Shown one piece after another: positions 10,367 through 22,679 of a stretch of 64,000 bases of DNA. The number at the start of each line of letters is the position of its first letter. Positions within the stretch are counted from its first letter, which is position 1. Origin of the DNA: Plectrocnemia conspersa. Lineage: Eukaryota; Arthropoda; Insecta; Trichoptera; Polycentropodidae. The translations under genes and the position numbers were made by a program. The stretch spans positions 2,108,001-2,172,000 of the forward strand of contig VTFK01000008.1 of the NCBI GenBank assembly GCA_009617715.1, in the 5' to 3' direction. The notes under the pieces are model-generated. The model made no database searches. It was not told the DNA's origin and saw nothing but the letters and a program-made list of their open reading frames with translations.

Positions 10367-11339
10367 ATATTATTACATATAGAAAAGTTGAAAGTATATA
10401 ATTTTATTAGCACCTGTCAGAAAATTTATATTTTTACTGGTAAAAATATATATCTACTGTTAAAAATGTATTCCGATATGATTTTACTGAAATAATATAT
10501 GATATTTTAAAAAATATTTTCGAGATTGTTTTTTCTAGATTTTATTTTAGGAATAATCATATGAAACTGTATGTTTTATTTATTTATTTTGCTGCAATGA
10601 ATATATAGTTGTCAAATTACCGATAATATAATCTATAAAAACATTAAATTTATAGAATTCAGCTAGTGCTGTTGTTGATTTTTCATTTTTTTGCTTCTTC
10701 CTTAAGTATTTGATCTGAATTATCAGATCGAATACCTAAATTTACTGTTACTAATTAACATTCGTTGAATATTTTCTCTCGTGTCTAATATTTCTTAACC
10801 ATTCAAAAAGCAAAAAAGTCAATAATAATTTGCAGTTTTAAAATTTTAATACACACGGAGCAGTGTCAAAAAATACAATCTGTCCCTTTGAATAATAATG
10901 TTTATTGTGAAAGTACTACTTAGAAAGTGGGTGCTTTTGAAGGCAATGTTCCGCTCCTTTTATTTCTTGTATAATATATATAAAAAAAAAGGCTAAAGGA
11001 ACTTATACCTGAAATACATCAGTATATAAGTACATAGGTACATCTCAAACAACTGTAGTTTAGTTCAGATTCATTATTTGAGGTCGGTTTTTACTTTTTT
11101 TATAAATATATTCTTGCTATGATTTTTTCCAGAGTTGGGCCTCTCAAGCCCCCGGAAATTTGCCCCCTCTCTTGGCAGGCCTGAGTATAAGTAGCATAAG
11201 CTCATAACTGATTAATATAAATCTTTCATACATACAGGAGAAAACCGAACCAAAAGTTGTAAACATAGTGTTGTACAATGATTTGGCGACAAGGGATGCT
11301 TGCCTTCAATAAAATTATATTTATTGGTTTAATTTAATT
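10367..11339. other. AT-rich stretch
   Basis: No gene recognised. A short GC-raised piece at about 11130-11190 has no recognisable motif. Confidence 0.5.
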
Positions 11340-12020
11340 GTTTTTAAATGTTACAATTTCTATGGGGAGTGTACATCATCCAACAGAGCACGTCAAACAC
11401 AAGCACCATACATCTTAATAAATAAATTTCCACAGTTTCACGCCATAAACGAATATAAATGGCTACGTGGCGAGTTTATTGGTATTCCACAGTGGTAACG
11501 ACGCGTTAAGACCGTAGCTGTTTATACCATTCCGATATGTGCACACATACGTGTATGCGCCGCTTTACCTGGTCGATATTTTACCCTTACCCCATGGAGC
11601 ACCACTATCCATCCACACTACCCATAATATATACCTCTGCGTCTGGTTGTTCCGACTCTTCCTCGGCTGACAGGGAAATGATTATGCGCCTTTGTTGATC
11701 TTACCACATAATAACTATGCAAATCATTTCAATATTTCGGTTGAGCGATTCCGTTTTATGATGAGTGATGTAGATTCGCCAACGTCAACAGCCATGGGGC
11801 GAACGCCAACAATCCTCGGGATCTTTGGATTGTGCATGGTTTGAATACGTATAGGTAGACTGCATTATCGGTTGACTGGTTGTGTATAGGGTTATTGTCG
11901 CTTATTCAAAGACTCAAGCGTGACCGTGATTGTGGCGGCGCACTTAGCTTATAATTTTACAAAGATATGCTAAAATATTGGTAGACAGGTCGCGACTCGT
12001 AATTATATTTTCAACTTTGA
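11340..12020. promoter_or_regulatory. GC-raised non-coding island
   Basis: Balanced composition with many CpGs between about 11460 and 11960, including palindromic CACATACGTGTATG. It has no open frame of 60 codons or more and no transposon protein similarity. Candidate conserved non-coding element. Confidence 0.28.
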
Positions 12021-12959
12021 TCCTTCTATTGTATCGCGTTATTGTTTTAAGAATTCAATTAATAAGTAATTTGAATAATAAAGTTTATAAGTTACTTATA
12101 AAATAAATGCGAGAATTATTTGGAAAGAAAATTACCAAGCCTCAGTCACAGCAACGTTTGGCTTTTTTGCGACCCGTTTCTTCTGCGTAAAAAAAATAAA
12201 TTGACGCAGAACTTTATCGCCAAATTGTTACTACTTATAAGCAGGCAAAGCGTAGTAAAATATTAACGTGAATTATTAATGAAACCTCGCATTTAGTATC
12301 AAAAAGAGAGTAGACGTAGTAAGACCTTTTTTTTTACATATTTATCTATTGTAAATCTTTAATTACAACGTAACAACGTGGCAAACAAAATTCAGTGGCT
12401 TAACTGTTGTGATAATATACCAAGAACACTCTGATAGATGATCAATGGCTAATAGACAAAGTGATTTTTTAGTCAATAACCAACTCTACTAAGCTTCAGT
12501 AGCTGCAATGTTTAGCTTGTATTGTGTGTTTCAAATAGACATTTTTGAAATGGAAAAACTTCTGTCGGCAATGACCCCATAAAAAATAGAATGAAGCGTT
12601 TAGAGGATCTGATTTAGAAGAAGTGACATTTATGACAAAAATGCTAGAAAATCGTCCATTGCCACCATAAACTTTGTTTTGATAAGCGTTTAACGATCAA
12701 TGAACGCCATATATAATTCCAAGATGTGTCTAGAATTGTTCTTTATGAAACGGTTATCGGAAACTCGGCGTTCTAATCAATAAACTCGTCCCTTGATTTA
12801 CCTAAATGTCTATATTAACTATGTTCAAATTAAATAAAAGGTATTAAGATTTATTTATAAGGCAATCCCGAAAGGAAATATTACAAATAAAATAATATTT
12901 TGCTTTTGTATCTGTACTATTTAAATATTCATTATTGGAGTAAAAAGTAGTTTGCCGAC
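12021..12959. repeat. AT-rich stretch with an internal diverged direct repeat
   Basis: A 35-bp block at about 12134-12168 (containing AGCCTCAGTCACAGCAACG) recurs at about 12490-12524 with roughly three quarters identity. The sequence between is AT-rich and non-coding. The pair suggests the remains of one element or an old local duplication. Confidence 0.4.
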
Positions 12960-13680
12960 TGTTATTTAATTTAGGAGTACATTTTTTGCATTTACCGCCC
13001 CTTAAGATGGCTTTCAATTAGGCAATTACCCAATTCGCCGCAGTTTTTGAGCACCGTCGCAATATCGCCGGATAATGCAATTTCGCCAGGGTATTGTATA
13101 TTCCTGTTGCGCTAGTGGAAATTAGTTAATTTAACATTTGCGACAGACGGCTGCGATACGTGTTCAGATTTACAAGGCACGGTAATAGCTAGCTGAAACT
13201 GTGGGGGAACTGAACTCCGGCGCCGCCCCGTGAAGAAAATTAACGGTCTGGGACACTGGGTGGTGGAGAAGAGGGAAAGAAGAACTAGAGAGTGAAAAAA
13301 TTAAATTTGACCAAAATTGACTCGCCTTTTTTGCTTTCAATCAATTACTAGGCCACGTTCCGGGATAGGCCTAAGGTTGTCATATCGGCGAGGGCAACAA
13401 ACTGCTAACGCCCGTATAAAATCGCCGGGATAAAGTTTTCCCGTGTTTGCAAGGACGTGATGAAATTTTGATTTAGTGCTTTTTTCCCACCTCTCCCCAT
13501 ATATACGCAGCCGTTGTATAGGGGTAGGCAGCTCGGAGACTGGGTAGTTTTTGTATCGTTTTTATGGTGCACCCTCCCGGTTTTTGCGCGCTCGAGTGTG
13601 GTGCACCCTTGTGTGTGCGTGGCGATTATTTTGCACGCCTTTACGCCGAGAAATTTACACGTGCTCTCTCGTCATTAAAA
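12960..13680. promoter_or_regulatory. GC-raised island with repeated ATCGCCGG motif
   Basis: One of the longest islands. ATCGCCGGATA (13064-13074) and ATCGCCGGGATA (13421-13432) recur about 360 bp apart, with further TTCGCC/ATCGGCG variants between. There is no open frame of 60 codons or more on either strand. Spaced repeats of one short motif fit a cluster of sites for a single factor, but no factor can be named. Confidence 0.33.
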
Positions 13681-13964
13681 ATAATAAATATGTTAGCATA
13701 TAATAAAAATAAAATATTATAGCTCAAATATAAATCGTAAAACGCTCTTAAGACTGTAGCGAGGCAACCATATTTATATTGCTACAATGATGTCTTGTGG
13801 CTTGTCTACACTGCAATGACACATCGAGAATATTATCGATTTAAAGAGCAATATTAAATACGATATTTAGTTGTAAAAAACAATATTCAAAATTGTATAA
13901 AATTATTGAACCGTATCTTACTTATTTGTAGAATATATAATAAATAGTTTTGATCACGTTCTGT
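13681..13964. other. AT-rich stretch
   Basis: Nothing recognised. Confidence 0.5.
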
Positions 13965-14600
13965 TCATCACTTTTGGGTTTTAAGGCCAAAGAAGTGTGA
14001 CTTTGCAGCCAAATAGATGCTAGAAAAAAATAACAGCTTATTAATTAATAAAAATTTACCACAATATCGAAACAGTGTCGTATCATAAATGTGGTTCTTG
14101 GAACTCAAGAGTATCTTCGCTGATCTGTCGAGCCGTATTTGTCAGCTGAGTGTTCGAGTGATACTTGTGTCTGTGCAACTCTCGATGAGTCTACCTCAAT
14201 GCCTCTCCAGAGACTGCCCTAATATGACCAAGAGGTTATTTTTTTTAATGACCGTGACACGAACCAATTGTATCGCTTTTTGCTTGAATACATTTCTAGA
14301 ATATGTTGATGCCTTAAAATAAACCACAGTTCGGATGGTTACTTTGTCGATCGGTAACTAAAGAATTTGAAGAACAATGGCAATAGACGTAGTCAAATTT
14401 ACTGTCGTTGCCGCGCGTCTTCTTATACAAACGATTTTGCTATCCATGCAATATTTTCTTTGTTAATACTCATATTTTTGTGGTAATAAAATCTTTATTC
14501 CGTTGTGTGATATGTGGTCTAAGCTTTCGTAGTCTGTGGGAGATTTCTCTTTTCGTTGTTCAAGTGGTCATTATAGTGACATTTAAATTGTGACTAACGT
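13965..14600 (+). repeat. family X dispersed repeat, copy 1
   Basis: This copy shares CTTTGCAGCCAAATAGA with copy 2 and a TCTTCGCTG anchor (about 14113) with copies 2 and 3. Its second half (about 14255-14520) aligns with copy 4 at 48290-48560: GA(A/G)CCAATTG, then CCTTAAAATA, then GAACAATGG/GAACAATAG, then TGCAATATTT. The order of blocks is conserved between copies. The 77-codon frame at 14089 spans it but shows no known domain. Class unknown. Confidence 0.5.
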
Positions 14601-15539
14601 TACAGGTAGTATAAACCCCCGCAAAATTAAAAATATTCATTATTTATATATTTATAAAAAGTTATGTGTAATTTTTTATTAAAAAAAGTGATTGATTTTT
14701 TTGATGGGGCCAAGTTTTTTGTGTCAAAAACCTGTGTTTTTTTAAAATTTCAATTTTTATTAATGCTGATATAAGATCCTTAATAATGATACTATATTTG
14801 CATTAACACAGTAAGTTCGAGAGCTATCCATTTCACCATTATTCATAATTTAGAAAGAGATAACAAGTTTGTGTTTACGCCCCTTCTACCTATTAGCACT
14901 GAAGCACACGATACGAATATACGTTACGTTTTATATAAAAATGAAAATAATAATAAAAATTTACACGGGAAAAATACCAAGAATAAAAGTTAAGCATGCA
15001 TTAGATACAGTTCAAAAATATAGACTCCATAGTGGAGATTTTGCTTTATTATTGTAGTATAAATACCACGAAATAAAATTTACATTCATACATAATGTAG
15101 GCAATATTTTCTTAGTGTCTCCGTTCCTGTTCATAATTACTTAATACTTGTGCTACTTCTTGTGAATTTAATTTTAGAGAAAAATGACATTTTTTTGAAT
15201 ATGTAATGACCCAAAAATATATTTATTGCGTTTAGCAACGTGAAAACTCAATATAACGTAATTAATAAACAAAATTTATTACACTTTTTTGACATGGAAG
15301 GAAATTATATTTACAACGACGAACGACGTTGATTAATATTTAATTAAAGACTGAAAGTAACGAACCCTCGACCCATATTTTAATCTATGTATCTTTGAAA
15401 CGAAAAAAATATTTCTTTTAAATACATAATATTCATATTTTGCTATTATACTTTATTGTTATAATAATCTTCAACCCTTCACTTTACCCAAAAAACGTAC
15501 ACTGATTTAGTAAAGTATTATGCAACTACACGGTAACTG
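14601..15539. other. AT-rich stretch
   Basis: No gene recognised. The 62-codon frame at 14869 is Lys/Ile-rich and typical of chance in AT-rich DNA. Confidence 0.5.
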
Positions 15540-15900
15540 CGGTTTGTCCTGTGATTTTGCGCAAAACCCAGAAAAGCTTTTTCAACGAACATAAACTACA
15601 TTATCACTAATGCGCGATATCTGACGCGAATGCCAGAGGGGTGTAGAGAATCTTAGTAAAAGTAAATTCGACGTATCCTACTTGGGCTTGTTCTCCTTCT
15701 TCTTCCAAGTTCCAAGTCTACGACTTCGCCAGAGGCTATCGGCATTTAAATGCAAATACCCGTGCAGTTCATTACAGCCTTAATCGCAGATAAGAAACCT
15801 ATACGGAGCCGGCCTAGATAAAATGTATTCTCAGCCATTCCTTAGCTTTAGCTCTTTGGCTTAGCTCTTAACTAAAACGCAAGGCATGCATTCGCAAAAA
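15540..15900. promoter_or_regulatory. GC-raised non-coding island
   Basis: Balanced composition between AT-rich flanks, with no open frame of 60 codons or more and no transposon similarity. Candidate regulatory DNA by composition only. Confidence 0.22.
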
Positions 15901-16080
15901 AGAATAATAAATATATCGGTGTTACTGCATTGGTGATTTTTTTTTAAATACTATTTTTTAAAAGTAGATTGAAAGATTCATATTGATATCAAATGTAAGG
16001 TTAGAATGTGAATTATTAAAAAAAAATATATTAAATAGTTAGCTGAATATTATTATTTTTGCGTAATTATTAAATTTCTT

Positions 16081-16720
16081 TCCTATGTTTATGCTGTGTT
16101 TTCATCTGACGAGTTTCCTTTGTATGCCTTCGGCTGCCTAGTGAGTCGAGTACAAGAGAAGCAAAACGCATTTGGTATTCCGACTATGCTCTTGTCTTCT
16201 CATCTTCTTTATTACGTCAAACCGGGGCATTTGATGCTAAGATGCTTCAGAGATCATCTCGGTGAGGTTGACATTCATGGGGGCGCGCCGCAGAATGGAA
16301 TTAACATTCTTTCCCTTAATTCGCGAAGCCCTGCGAAAATTGCATTGTTAATAAACGAACGGCCCTTTTGCCGTTCGGTACGAGACTAAAATTCATTACT
16401 GTAAAGGTGTGTTGTTCAGATAACGAATTAAGTTCTGAAAATTTATTTCAGAGCCCTACGAGACGTTGCGAATGCGAATTATCATCTTATTTATGGTTAG
16501 CGCACATTCATGAGACAACCTGTTAATTTACGTCCGAAGGTGCCGTTATCTCGGAGCGTACATCACGCGGATATAAACATTTTAATACACTCTATTTTAA
16601 TTATTCAAGATAAGATTGTAGTTCAGGGAAGTCTTAGAGAGAAATTATGGCGACTATATTTTTTTATTGATGTCGCTTCAATGAGAGTTTGATTAACGCC
16701 GAGACAAATTAGAGGGATTA
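16081..16720. promoter_or_regulatory. GC-raised island with a perfect hairpin
   Basis: Chance frames of 97 and 60 codons are present, without a recognisable domain. A perfect 8-bp stem with a 6-nt loop (CGAACGGC/GCCGTTCG at 16356-16363 and 16370-16377) sits in its centre. TTTATTTCAG at 16443-16452 resembles a 3' splice site but lacks a convincing downstream donor. I infer a non-coding regulatory island. Confidence 0.28.
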
Positions 16721-17829
16721 TATAAGCGTGCCATTTATTATTACTTGGAATTAAGAGTTAATTTTCTACTATAATATCTTTATTGCGATATTAACGATAA
16801 ATAAATAAGGAATGGTTAATGATGAAAATAAGCTCAAAATATTGTATACCCTTGAATATATTACAAAAATTTAAACCACTGTTCAATAAAATCAGTCTTT
16901 TTTTGCAGTTTTTTGGTTGACCTTTAATCTATTTTTTAAACAACGTTGCTTTTTCTTTTAAAAACATTTATAAACTGTGGTTTAAATGGCTTGATATAAA
17001 CTTCTTATGTTTTTTCTATCTCGTTTAATACAAATGTTTTTTGAATCCTCAGAGATTTTTAATCGCTTACATAATCAAATCCATATTCTTAATATAACTT
17101 ATAAAAATGTTGTTTTGTTGCTTTTTTGAGGGATAAAAATTGGTGGTAACATCTAAGGGTAAGATCTGACGAACACAGAACATAAGAAAGATTTAAAGTG
17201 CTGGTTCTATCCTAGTAAGTCTTTCACAGTATTGAACATTTTCTAGACATTATAAAGAAACTTTTGCATAGTGCTATTTTTTTACACTAAAGACTTGAAG
17301 TAGTTTATTGTTTAAAAATGAATACCTTATATGTATGATTTAGCTCGATTTAAAACATTAATTTTGCAAAAACTATAAATTTAAAATTTATTTTTTATTT
17401 TTCCTATTTATATATAATTATTTACTATTATAATTTCCAATAAAAAAATATGATTTTTTTTGGAACACTTGGCAAAAAAACACCCGCATGTTAAGTGATT
17501 AAAAATCAGCATTCTTTCTCTCTCGTTGTATGGTAATACACTTGCACAATGAAAGGACCAGTAATATTGGCTTACCTATATTCATAATCAATTTTTGTCG
17601 TCGGCTTATAACATCTAAAACTATATTGTGTAGTATAATACAAATAATGCATAACCATACTTTAATTAGCGTCTTATTTTGGGTCACGTTACATAACCTA
17701 TACGATACAAAAACATATTCTTTGCTATATGTATTATTTTATATAAAAAAACGAATGTCTTTGTCGTAAAAAGGGTTCAACTGCAATACAATTTTTTTCT
17801 TATCACAGTCCATTTTTCCACATTATTTT
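16721..17829. other. AT-rich stretch
   Basis: Very AT-rich. Overlapping frames at 17499-17769 on both strands have no recognisable features. Confidence 0.5.
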
Positions 17830-18260
17830 TTTATTGTGAAATTACCGCCGCCATTAAAACAGCATGTATCGTAAATTATACAACACATTTTTGACGACTA
17901 ATATAAATATTTTTGATTTATCGCCAGAGCGATGTGTTTTGGCGCGGCGTCGGCGATAGCGGGCACGCACTCCAGCGCTTCTAAGAGCGTGTCGCTCGCG
18001 CCACAGTTTTGGAGCCGATGCGTGCCGATATTGGCAAAGGCCGCCGCGGAGCGTGCACATTTATCTTGGCACGGTGTGCGGAAAGGCCGCAGGATATTTA
18101 TGATCTCACTTCGGCATCCAAATATCAACATGCCAGGCCGCAATTGCGGCCCACGTGCACACATGCACCGATCGCTATCTGCGGCCAACGGGGAGGGAAA
18201 CTCGCAGAATTGCTGTTAAACAGGCATGAAATTATCACTATAGGTAACGACTTAATTTTG
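17830..18260. promoter_or_regulatory. GC-raised island with a 16-bp perfect palindrome and adjacent E-box
   Basis: GGCCGCAATTGCGGCC (18136-18151) is a perfect 16-bp palindrome, immediately followed by CACGTG at 18152-18157. Four overlapping frames of 68-96 codons occur on both strands in different phases. That is expected of CpG-rich DNA poor in stop codons rather than of a gene. The motif arrangement fits a protein-binding regulatory element (dimer site plus bHLH E-box), by inference. Confidence 0.38.
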
Positions 18261-19620
18261 ATTGAATAGACCAGATGTGCTGGATAGGAATATCAATATG
18301 GTTTTAGGACTCTATAAAAAGTATTAGCCGGTCCAGATATGCAGGTCAATTTTTATACGGCCTCGTTAATTTGATGAGGTCAAGTGAGCTCCAGCAAATT
18401 GCTCATACTTTATTGATCGATCGTAATCTGATGTGAAATTTGTTGAAGGCGGTATATAATTTTGAACAATTTATGTATCGCTACTAGTGCCAGAGTAAAT
18501 TGCAAATTTAATTAAACAAAATTATCGAATTAAAACATCACAAACTATCAAGGCTTTGATACAATAACTATAAAAGCATATCCTCGATGTTATACATGTG
18601 GGAATATATTTGTGTTAATCCTTTAACTTATGTGAGGATATTTGAACACATACAATTACATTTACTAATTATTGTCGGTTAAATAAAGACAGCTGTTAAA
18701 TTATATTATTCTTACATACTCTATTTATTTTTAGTTATGTTAGCTTTTCAATAAAATATCAACGTGCTTAATTAACTAAAGTACATAGTTTTTATTTGAT
18801 TTTAAATAAGTATAAGTATAGTTAATATAAGTAAGAGAAACGTTGCACACATCACTAAAATAACCAGAACATAGAGAGGCTTTGATTTTTTTTGTTTCAC
18901 AAAAGTTGAACTGTATTGTGCAAATATTATTCGATTGCTTATACTGCTACTATTCAGTAACGTTTATACTAAATAAGTAGCTTTTTAATTTTTATATTTA
19001 AAAAATAATAACATTGTTCCAGGAAGTCTGTTCATTTCTTGTGAAATACATATTATAACTTATAGAATACAAAAAACGATGTTTTATCAAGAAATAAAAA
19101 TAAAACTCGATTTAAACTTGTACAGCATGAATTTACTTAGAAAATACATTTTAAATAAAACGATGTACACGAGCAAGAAGCGCACTAAGAAACATAATAA
19201 GAATTTCTTCTGAAACACTCTTTTGTACACTTATTTTTATAAGCCTTTTAAATGTTACTGACATTCTTCAATTTTGCCCTTTAGAATATTGCTTTTAAAA
19301 GCGACGCGTACTGAGAATATTTATAATTTAATTCTATTTCCCTAGAATACTGCTTATTTATCAGTATGAGTGGAATTTAAAACTTTATTACAACTTGATA
19401 AAATCTGTTTAAATATCTTACAATTGAATCAATATGTGACAACTCATACAAACTTACTTTTAAATAAAATAGCTAATATATATATATTGTGCTATATTAT
19501 TTTTTGATACATAAAAACATGTGTATGTTAGTTTTTGACTTGTTTAAATTAGATAATGTCTGAAAATAAAATTAAACAGTGATAAGCAATCAAAAAAAAA
19601 AAATTTATACGATTTTTTCT
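18261..19620. other. AT-rich stretch
   Basis: Mostly AT-rich, with somewhat mixed composition up to 18430. No gene recognised. Confidence 0.5.
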
Positions 19621-19630
19621 TATCTTTTAC

Positions 19631-19780
19631 GGTGAGATGCATTCCCTTTCGCTCGCTCGCGTGTTAAGTGACGAGAGTGAGTGAGAGATAAGGGCGTGCG
19701 GAACGCATATAACGCACGCCAGTATCTCACTCACTCTCGTCCCTTAACCCGCGAGCGAGCGAAAGGGAATGTATCTCACC
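19631..19780. repeat. 150-bp near-perfect inverted repeat (hairpin)
   Basis: Left arm 19631-19700 begins GGTGAGATGCATTCCCTTTC, and the right arm 19712-19780 is its reverse complement. Four mismatched positions and a 2-base indel were seen by hand over about 70 bp, leaving a loop of about 11 nt. The arms are far more GC-rich than the flanks. TTAC lies just outside both ends (19627-19630 and 19781-19784) and may be a 4-bp target duplication. The likeliest reading is a foldback MITE. A hairpin RNA source is the alternative. Confidence 0.85.
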
Positions 19781-19953
19781 TTACGCGCCTGGTATATACA
19801 TACGTTAAAACAAGTTGCCGACATTTGTTGAAGTTTAATCTTGCGGCATGTATGTGTTAAAAATAATCTTGACTAACATGATACATAATTCGAAATCGGA
19901 TGCAATTATTGAGAATAAATCAAAAACACATATTAAAGTATTTACTATTTATC

Positions 19954-20026
19954 AATGTTATATATATATCCCAAAAGCACTTACATATAACTTAATGTTA
20001 TATATATCCCAAAAGCACTTACATAT
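19954..20026 (+). repeat. two-copy tandem duplication (about 40-bp period)
   Basis: The block at 19954-19988 is repeated at 19994-20026. The copies are identical except for one TA dinucleotide fewer in the second, so the duplication is recent. A 106-codon frame at 19848 runs through it by chance. Confidence 0.85.
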
Positions 20027-21009
20027 TTCTACAATATTATACACATGGGTTTTTGGCAGTAAAATAAAGTCAACCGTCTTCGGTACATTTGCACATATAA
20101 GACCCTCTTACAAACACCGCATCAACAGGGCAAACAATGAGGCATATTTACATAATAATTGTGCGTAGTATTGACTTTCTTAGCTGAGCTCGTGGCTCAA
20201 TTTGCAATATTCGTAACTCGCTGCTCGGCGACATTAAGAGCCCTGTGATGTGTGCAATAAATTTTGCCGGAATTGTTTGACCCTCATTGTTAACTATACC
20301 GAGTACATATTCTTGGGCACACAGTCAAGTGGATGTACTTGCCCAAAACCACAATCTTTCCCTAGCCAAACGTTGCTAGAGATTAATTTTCGTATTACGC
20401 ACACGCGAAATCTTCTGGGTGTGTTTTGGATTAAAGTGATACACACTACGTAATTAAGTTTATTGTTTATATAAATTCTAAATTAGTCTATTAATTTATG
20501 CAAATTTAAAAAATGTGTAATCATTATAATTTATATTAAAATCATATATTTGTTTATGTATACATCATTGTTAATTGTATTCGTAAAGGATGCTTATCAT
20601 TTCTTGTGTTAATTCGGTGCAGTATTCTTTCATCACCTGTCGCAATGTAAATAACCGTTTCCTATTCTTTGCTGCTTAATATAGACGTTCACAGGTAAAT
20701 AATTTCCAATATTAACATTCTAACCATTGATTTCTATATACGCTGTATTTTTGTGCCTGTTTTTTGCACTTTTTCCTTCTATATTTTTAGCTTATCATTG
20801 AATAATATTTTCTGTCTAGTTAACTCGATAAGCTTAAAGCTCAAAGTCCTAAAATTTTATCGGTAACTTTGATCGAATTCAACAAAACATATTTGTAAAT
20901 ATTTTATAGGAATAAAAATTTTACATCATAAAAGTTGTATTAGTACGTATAATTCGTATAAACACATGATAAAATTACGCATTTATTTATGGACTATATT
21001 TTAGTGTTG
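20027..21009. other. mixed and AT-rich stretch
   Basis: 20160-20450 is slightly GC-raised and the rest AT-rich. A weak recursive-site-like TTCACAG/GTAAAT occurs at 20694/20695, with an interrupted pyrimidine tract. No gene recognised. Confidence 0.45.
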
Positions 21010-21720
21010 TACGATATACTGACCAGTCGTTTTTAACTCCTAGATTGTCCTTACATAACCTTTATTACAGTGTGCATACATTTGTATCGGGACGTGTCCT
21101 TTTACGTAGCATTGTCGCTTCGCGGCAATTTTATTATCTTTCCCTTTATATTTGTATACGGTATGTAACGCAATCTGCCGCGATCGGTAACCCAACCACC
21201 CATTGTACTACCCATGCAGTTTTCTAAGTAACTGGTTAAAAACAAACACGTGGGCCGGTAACGAACCGAACGAAGACCACCGAACGGTCAGCTCGCTCGC
21301 ATAATTTCCATGTGGGCGGACTAACTAATATGGCACCGAAAGGGTTAACTGCGAAGAATCGTATGACCTAATAAATATGCATGTCCACGGATACCACATA
21401 CAAATTGTTAATTACGGATGAGCAACGATATTGTTCGATGCACTGTGCGCTCGCGGGGGCTTCTGATTACCCCGTGCTGGGCGTTAAATTTTCAAAGAGA
21501 TGCCTACTATAATCACGTGCATATTTCATTGCCGTATTGACGGGTTGGATATGTGTGTATGGATATGGATGTGGACTATATGCGTGGTGTATTGTGGTGT
21601 ATCTCATAAAAGAGTAACGTGACCGCATGTGGATATAAATATTCGTTTCTACATAGGGTTGGGTGCTATTTTCCTTGAACGAATATGCCGAAGGTAGATA
21701 TGGTTAAGCTGACCGATATC
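21010..21720. promoter_or_regulatory. GC-raised non-coding island
   Basis: CpG-containing sequence, densest at about 21230-21500. The only frame of 60 codons or more (21045-21227) has no recognisable feature. Candidate conserved non-coding element. Confidence 0.28.
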
Positions 21721-21920
21721 ATAGATGAAATATCATGGGTTTGAAAATTTTACTTTGAGAATAAAATTCTTGAATTAAAATAATATCAATGTATCTATAA
21801 AACATAACAAAAGCATAGTTTTGAAAGCTTTTAGTAAAAATATCGTATAGAAAAAAAACTTACAATATGTATAAAATGAGCGTGATATTTTACATATAAA
21901 TCAAGTATTATATTTTGTCA

Positions 21921-22250
21921 TCCGACCAGTTATTTCATATGCCTCCCCCGTCTGGGGAGGTATACTTAGTCGTAATTATTCGAAATCACTACAAACGCAA
22001 CAAAATATTGCGCTAAGAATGGCGACAAATGCCCAATGGTTTGTCCGAAACTCAAATATACATAAAGATTTAAAAATAGACACTTTACGCGATTATTTCG
22101 ATAAACTTAAAGTAAATTACCATGACAGAAATAAAAATCATTCTAACCCATTAGTTAAAAACCTTAATAAGGTAACATGAATATTTGTAAAAAAAAGTGC
22201 TAGCTAACATAATAAGAAACAAAGTTTTTTTTTTTTTTTTTTTTTTTTTT
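21921..22250 (+). mobile_element. Jockey-like non-LTR retrotransposon 3' fragment (RT C-terminus)
   Basis: The frame starting near 21921 reads RPVISYASPVWGG, then QNIALRMATNAQWFVRNSNI, then a D-x-L-R-D-Y-F-D-K-L stretch. This is the conserved C-terminal end of Jockey-clade reverse transcriptases. The frame stays open to about 22180, so this is the best-preserved RT piece in the window. The element is 5'-truncated, as is usual for non-LTR elements. A 26-base T run (22225-22250) and an AATAAATAAATAAA string follow in the presumed 3' end. Confidence 0.82.
22225..22250 (+). repeat. poly(T) run of 26
   Basis: An uninterrupted run of 26 T at the 3' side of the Jockey fragment. A sense-strand 3' tail would be poly(A), so this run is either element 3' UTR or an antisense tail of another insertion. 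Confidence 0.9.
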
Positions 22251-22679
22251 GCCCTAAAATAAATAAATAAAAGTGAGAACCAATTAATAGATACCTAGGT
22301 AAATGGCTTTGGCCAGGAACTGAAAAAAATAAATATTAGACACTGTATTTGTGTCATTGATATTGATATTATATTTATGTTTATTAAAATAGTATTCAAA
22401 TAATCATTTACACATTTAAAAGTTCGATTTATTGGTTACGAATATATCCTAACCTTGAGTTAAAAACAATCTGTTTATATTAACCAGATGCTCTTCGCTT
22501 AATGGTAAACCGACATAAAGCAATCGAATAATATTCATAATGAAGTCATTCGACCTTTTGACTCTTCCCGTAATTGTATCCACAATTTTTACACAATCCA
22601 ACAATGAGAACATTGTAAGACATATAATGAAGATGTCTGAGCCGAAACAAAGTATCATATGTACATAAATACATGCATT
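22251..22679. other. AT-rich stretch
   Basis: The first part may be 3' UTR of the Jockey fragment. Nothing else recognised. Confidence 0.4.

Noticed and set aside
14600..14612. TTACAG/GTAGTA as a ratchet point
   Set aside because: No pyrimidine tract upstream. It lies at the edge of a family X copy.
16356..16377. Rho-independent-type terminator or histone-type 3' stem-loop
   Set aside because: The genome is clearly eukaryotic, the loop sequence does not match the histone stem-loop, and no gene precedes it.
17898..18269. Four overlapping 68-96 codon frames as a gene
   Set aside because: They lie on both strands and in different phases within CpG-rich DNA poor in stops. None has similarity I can name.
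20691..20700. TTCACAG/GTAAAT as a fifth ratchet point (20694/20695)
   Set aside because: The pyrimidine tract is interrupted by AATATAGACG just before the acceptor, and GTAAAT is a weaker donor. Worth scoring, but not counted.
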